Part shown: positions 14,902 through 16,621 of the stretch, in pieces
Layout of the letters: each line of letters begins with the position of its first letter
How positions within the stretch are numbered: position 1 is the first letter of the stretch
Position numbers and translations under genes: made by a program
Assembly: GCA_036844615.1 (NCBI GenBank)
Contig: DAIUFK010000052.1
Coordinates: 1 to 16,621 of the forward strand
Reading direction: 5' to 3'
Length of the DNA: 16,621 nucleotides
From: Palsa-872 sp036844615
Lineage (GTDB): Bacteria > Chloroflexota > Dormibacteria > Dormibacterales > Dormibacteraceae
Notes under the pieces: generated by a model
What the model saw: the letters and a program-made list of their open reading frames with translations, nothing else
The model's database searches: none
Told to the model about the DNA's origin: nothing

Positions 14902-16287
14902 ATGGCCGATGCCACCCATGAGTATTCCCGCGTCAACCTATCGAGCGACCCCATCTATCGATACCTTCGCATCACGAAGGGCGGCCCGGGGGGCGTGCCC
15001 GGGGAAGCGTCCGAACAGGACCTCGTCGACACGGCGTGGCTCCAACGCCTTCGGCGTATCCATCAGCTCCAGAGCGCGTGGTGGGTGTTCGCGACCGCAG
15101 AGCACTCACGGTTTCAGCACTCACTTGGTGCTATGCACCTCGCCGGCGACTGGGCGCGCCACCTGTACCCGACGCTGAAAGCCAGCTGCAAAGACACGCC
15201 GTCGGCGGGTTTGGTGGAGGAGACGATGCGCATCGCGGGGCTTCTCCACGACGTGGGGCATGGGCCGTTCGGCCACTTCTTTGACGAGAACTACCTCGAT
15301 ACGTGGCGGATCGACCATGAGGTCATCGGTCGCTCGCTGATCACGGGCCCCCTCGCCGAGGCCATCAGCGGACTTGGCGCTTCGCCTGCCGTTGATTTCG
15401 AAGTCGGCGAGCGCATCGACCCCAGGTGGGTCGCCTACCTCATTTCGTCCGAGGAGCTCGAGGGCTTTCGCCCACCGGAGTGGCTGGCGACCCTGAAGCC
15501 GGCGATGGTTGGAGCCTTCTCAGCGGACAACATGGATTACGTCCCTCGCGATTCCTATATATGTGGAGTCGCCACGGGACCCGTGGACGTCCAGCGGATC
15601 GTCCACTACTCGTTCATCTCCGCTCGAGGCCTGACGCTGCATGCGCATGCCGCGGAGGCGCTCTACATGTTCCTCAACGCTCGGCTTTACCTCTATCACC
15701 AGGTGTATTTCCACAGGACGGTCAGGCGCATCGACCTGCAGCTGCGCGAGGTCTTCAGACCGACGCTGGAGCTGGTGTTGGGTGGCAACCCGCTGGAGCG
15801 AATGGATCGCTTCAGGATGCTCACCGAATGGTCCCTGCTGTCCGAGGTGGATCGCTGGGTGGCGGGCGACGCGGACGCTGAGCGCCGCGAGCTGGGCAGG
15901 GGGTGGGCAGACGTGGTCGCTCGCAAGCTCAAGTGGAAGCTCATCTACCAGGGCCACACCGACGCTCGCGACATCCCGGCCGGAGCGCTGAGCGTCACGC
16001 GCGAGCAGTTCGCGAGCCAGCTTCGTGAGCGGTTGCCCCAGCGGCTACGTGGAATCGAGTTCGAGGTCGACGTCGCGGCCCAGGAGTCGCGCGCATTCAA
16101 CCCCATGACCGAGACCGCCGACATCCTTATATATGAGCCTCTGGAGGACCGCTACCAGCAGAGCCGGGTGCTTGAGCTCTTCCGTCGCCTGCCTGTGCGG
16201 ATGGCGCTCTTCCGAATCTTCGCGCGGGATGATGCGCACAGCGCGGATTTGATCAAAGCCGCGAACGCCGTCTTGGCTACAGGCTAG
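14902..16287 (+). CDS. SAMHD1/dGTPase-like HD-domain phosphohydrolase, 461 aa
   Basis: HD-superfamily phosphohydrolase of the COG1078 type, related to SAMHD1 and bacterial dNTP triphosphohydrolases. Metal-binding set in order: RFQHSLGAMHLAG (H73), GLLHDVGHGPFGH (H116-D117, with H120 and H125), DHEVIGRSL (H139), and SADNMDYVPRDSY (D209, D212, D217), all closely matching the SAMHD1 pattern (QHSLG, HDLGHGPFSH, DRMDYLLRD). The N-terminal DPIYRYLRI and LQRLRRIHQLQSA are also family hallmarks (SAMHD1 'FQRLR-IKQLG'). The C-terminal 200 residues are helical and divergent. It most likely removes triphosphate from dNTPs, but substrate is not provable by sequence. No Shine-Dalgarno; probably leaderless. 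Its TAG stop shares CTAG with the FmdB-type gene's stop. Confidence 0.88.
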   Translation: MADATHEYSRVNLSSDPIYRYLRITKGGPGGVPGEASEQDLVDTAWLQRLRRIHQLQSAWWVFATAEHSRFQHSLGAMHLAGDWARHLYPTLKASCKDTPSAGLVEETMRIAGLLHDVGHGPFGHFFDENYLDTWRIDHEVIGRSLITGPLAEAISGLGASPAVDFEVGERIDPRWVAYLISSEELEGFRPPEWLATLKPAMVGAFSADNMDYVPRDSYICGVATGPVDVQRIVHYSFISARGLTLHAHAAEALYMFLNARLYLYHQVYFHRTVRRIDLQLREVFRPTLELVLGGNPLERMDRFRMLTEWSLLSEVDRWVAGDADAERRELGRGWADVVARKLKWKLIYQGHTDARDIPAGALSVTREQFASQLRERLPQRLRGIEFEVDVAAQESRAFNPMTETADILIYEPLEDRYQQSRVLELFRRLPVRMALFRIFARDDAHSADLIKAANAVLATG

Positions 16288-16538
16288 AAGTCGTCGTCGT
16301 CACCGCCGCCCGAGTCGTCGCCGCCACCGTAGTCGTCGTCTCCACCGAAGTCATCCCCGCCGTCGCCGAAATCGTCGCCGCCATCGTCACCCGATGAGAC
16401 GGTGGCGAAAGTCGACACCAACCTCCGCAGGCCAGGCTTGCCGCAGTGAGGGCACGAAGGGTCGGGCGAGGAGAAGCTCGGGAGGAGCGCCGATGATTTC
16501 TTGCCGCACTCCTCACACCTGTACTCGTAGATCGGCAC
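16284..16538 (-). CDS. FmdB-type zinc-ribbon protein with acidic Gly/Asp tail, 84 aa
   Basis: FmdB/CxxC-CxxC regulatory zinc ribbon (PF09723 type). The first 45 residues hold MPIYEYRCEECGKKSS and SCPHCGKPGLRRLVSTFA, with zinc ligands C8, C11, C29 and C32 and the typical '-V--F' end. After this comes an unusual 35-residue tail of only Gly, Asp, Ser, Phe and Tyr, ending in DDDDF. GTG 16538 is chosen because 'PIYEYRC' is nearly always the N-terminus of the family and a GATAAT box lies 6 nt upstream (leaderless). A longer frame upstream to 16604 is judged false. Zinc ribbons of this family are thought to act in regulation, but no target is known here. Confidence 0.88.
   Translation of the reverse strand: MPIYEYRCEECGKKSSALLPSFSSPDPSCPHCGKPGLRRLVSTFATVSSGDDGGDDFGDGGDDFGGDDDYGGGDDSGGGDDDDF
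16287..16400. repeat. Imperfect GTC/GCC triplet-rich low-complexity stretch
   Basis: The end of the zinc-ribbon gene is made of degenerate GTCGTCGCC-like units coding for repeated GDDFG/GGDD segments. Unit order varies (GDDFG, GDDYG, GDDSG), so it is a degenerate rather than exact tandem repeat, but replication slippage could change its length between strains. Confidence 0.6.
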
Positions 16539-16553
16539 CCTACGATTATCAGA
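16539..16553. promoter_or_regulatory. 15-bp divergent spacer with GATTATC/GATAATC -10
   Basis: Minus strand: GATAAT (plus coordinates 16545-16550) lies exactly 6 nt before GTG 16538, ideal for leaderless RNA. Plus strand: TACGAT (16541-16546, 4/6) lies 7 nt before GTG 16554. The core heptamer is the same as at 14890-14896 but inverted. Confidence 0.5.
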
Positions 16554-16621
16554 GTGATCGAGGTCCAGCGCATTCGGGCGGCGGCGGAGCGGGCGCGAAA
16601 ACACGTGCTGCGGACGCCCAT
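16554..16621 (+). CDS. Probable threonine dehydratase (PLP enzyme), 5' fragment
   Basis: Only 22 complete codons are present before the window ends: MIEVQRIRAAAERARKHVLR followed by TP. The pattern 'I--A--R----V-RTP-' is the usual N-terminus of serine/threonine dehydratases and related fold-type II pyridoxal phosphate enzymes, just ahead of the substrate-binding region. Start GTG 16554 is 7 nt after a -10-like TACGAT. The lysine that holds the cofactor lies beyond the window, so the call is tentative; serine racemase is an alternative. Confidence 0.5.
   Translation, partial: MIEVQRIRAAAERARKHVLRTP

Noticed and set aside
15555..16135. Two TATATAT stretches as internal promoters
   Set aside because: They fall inside conserved coding sequence of the HD protein, with no -35 or downstream gene start.
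16277..16621. 114-aa open frame on the minus strand
   Set aside because: Arg/Ser/Thr-rich shadow of the zinc-ribbon gene in another frame.

Overview
This is a 16.6 kb piece of a high-GC bacterial scaffold, with two runs of exactly 100 N. The edges of the second run are identical over 55 bp, the mark of a de Bruijn assembly scaffold, probably from a metagenome. Several traits suggest an uncultured member of the Terrabacteria (Chloroflexota, Dormibacterota or Actinomycetota-like): very high GC, Tad-type pilus proteins, an SOS box of the CGAAC-N4-GTTCG type, very tight gene spacing, and several start codons lying 6-7 nt after a -10 box (probably leaderless mRNAs). The lineage is inferred; no rRNA or tRNA gene is present.

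Layout. 1-1674 (minus): greA, broken by a real gap, followed 7 bp later by a long-chain acyl-CoA synthetase that runs off the left edge. 1709-2065 (plus): a small unknown protein. 2062-5574 (minus): an operon of two TadE-like pseudopilins and a 739-aa TadG-like secreted, cysteine-containing protein. 5708-7900 (plus): a membrane-bound GAF-GGDEF protein with a degenerate HD-GYP domain. 7811-11348 (minus): mrfA-mrfB (yprA-yprB), a helicase and an exonuclease of a UvrABC-independent excision repair pathway, behind a promoter with a LexA-type box between its -35 and -10 elements. 11498-11929 (plus): a small secreted protein with its own terminator. 11926-13371 (minus): cysS. 13408-14397 (plus): a MoeA-like molybdopterin-binding protein. 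14398-14526: a hairpin-rich spacer. 14527-14874 (minus): a DUF309 protein. 14902-16287 (plus): a SAMHD1/dGTPase-like HD phosphohydrolase. 16284-16538 (minus): an FmdB-type zinc ribbon with an acidic Gly/Asp tail. 16554-16621 (plus): the first codons of a probable threonine dehydratase.

Most of this is ordinary core content. The points most worth following are the SOS-box promoter of mrfAB, the assembly artefact that splits mrfB, the repeated use of very short divergent spacers with overlapping -10 boxes (twice the same heptamer, GATAATC, in opposite orientation), three convergent gene pairs with interlocked stop codons, and the c-di-GMP protein with an intact synthase but altered hydrolase signature.
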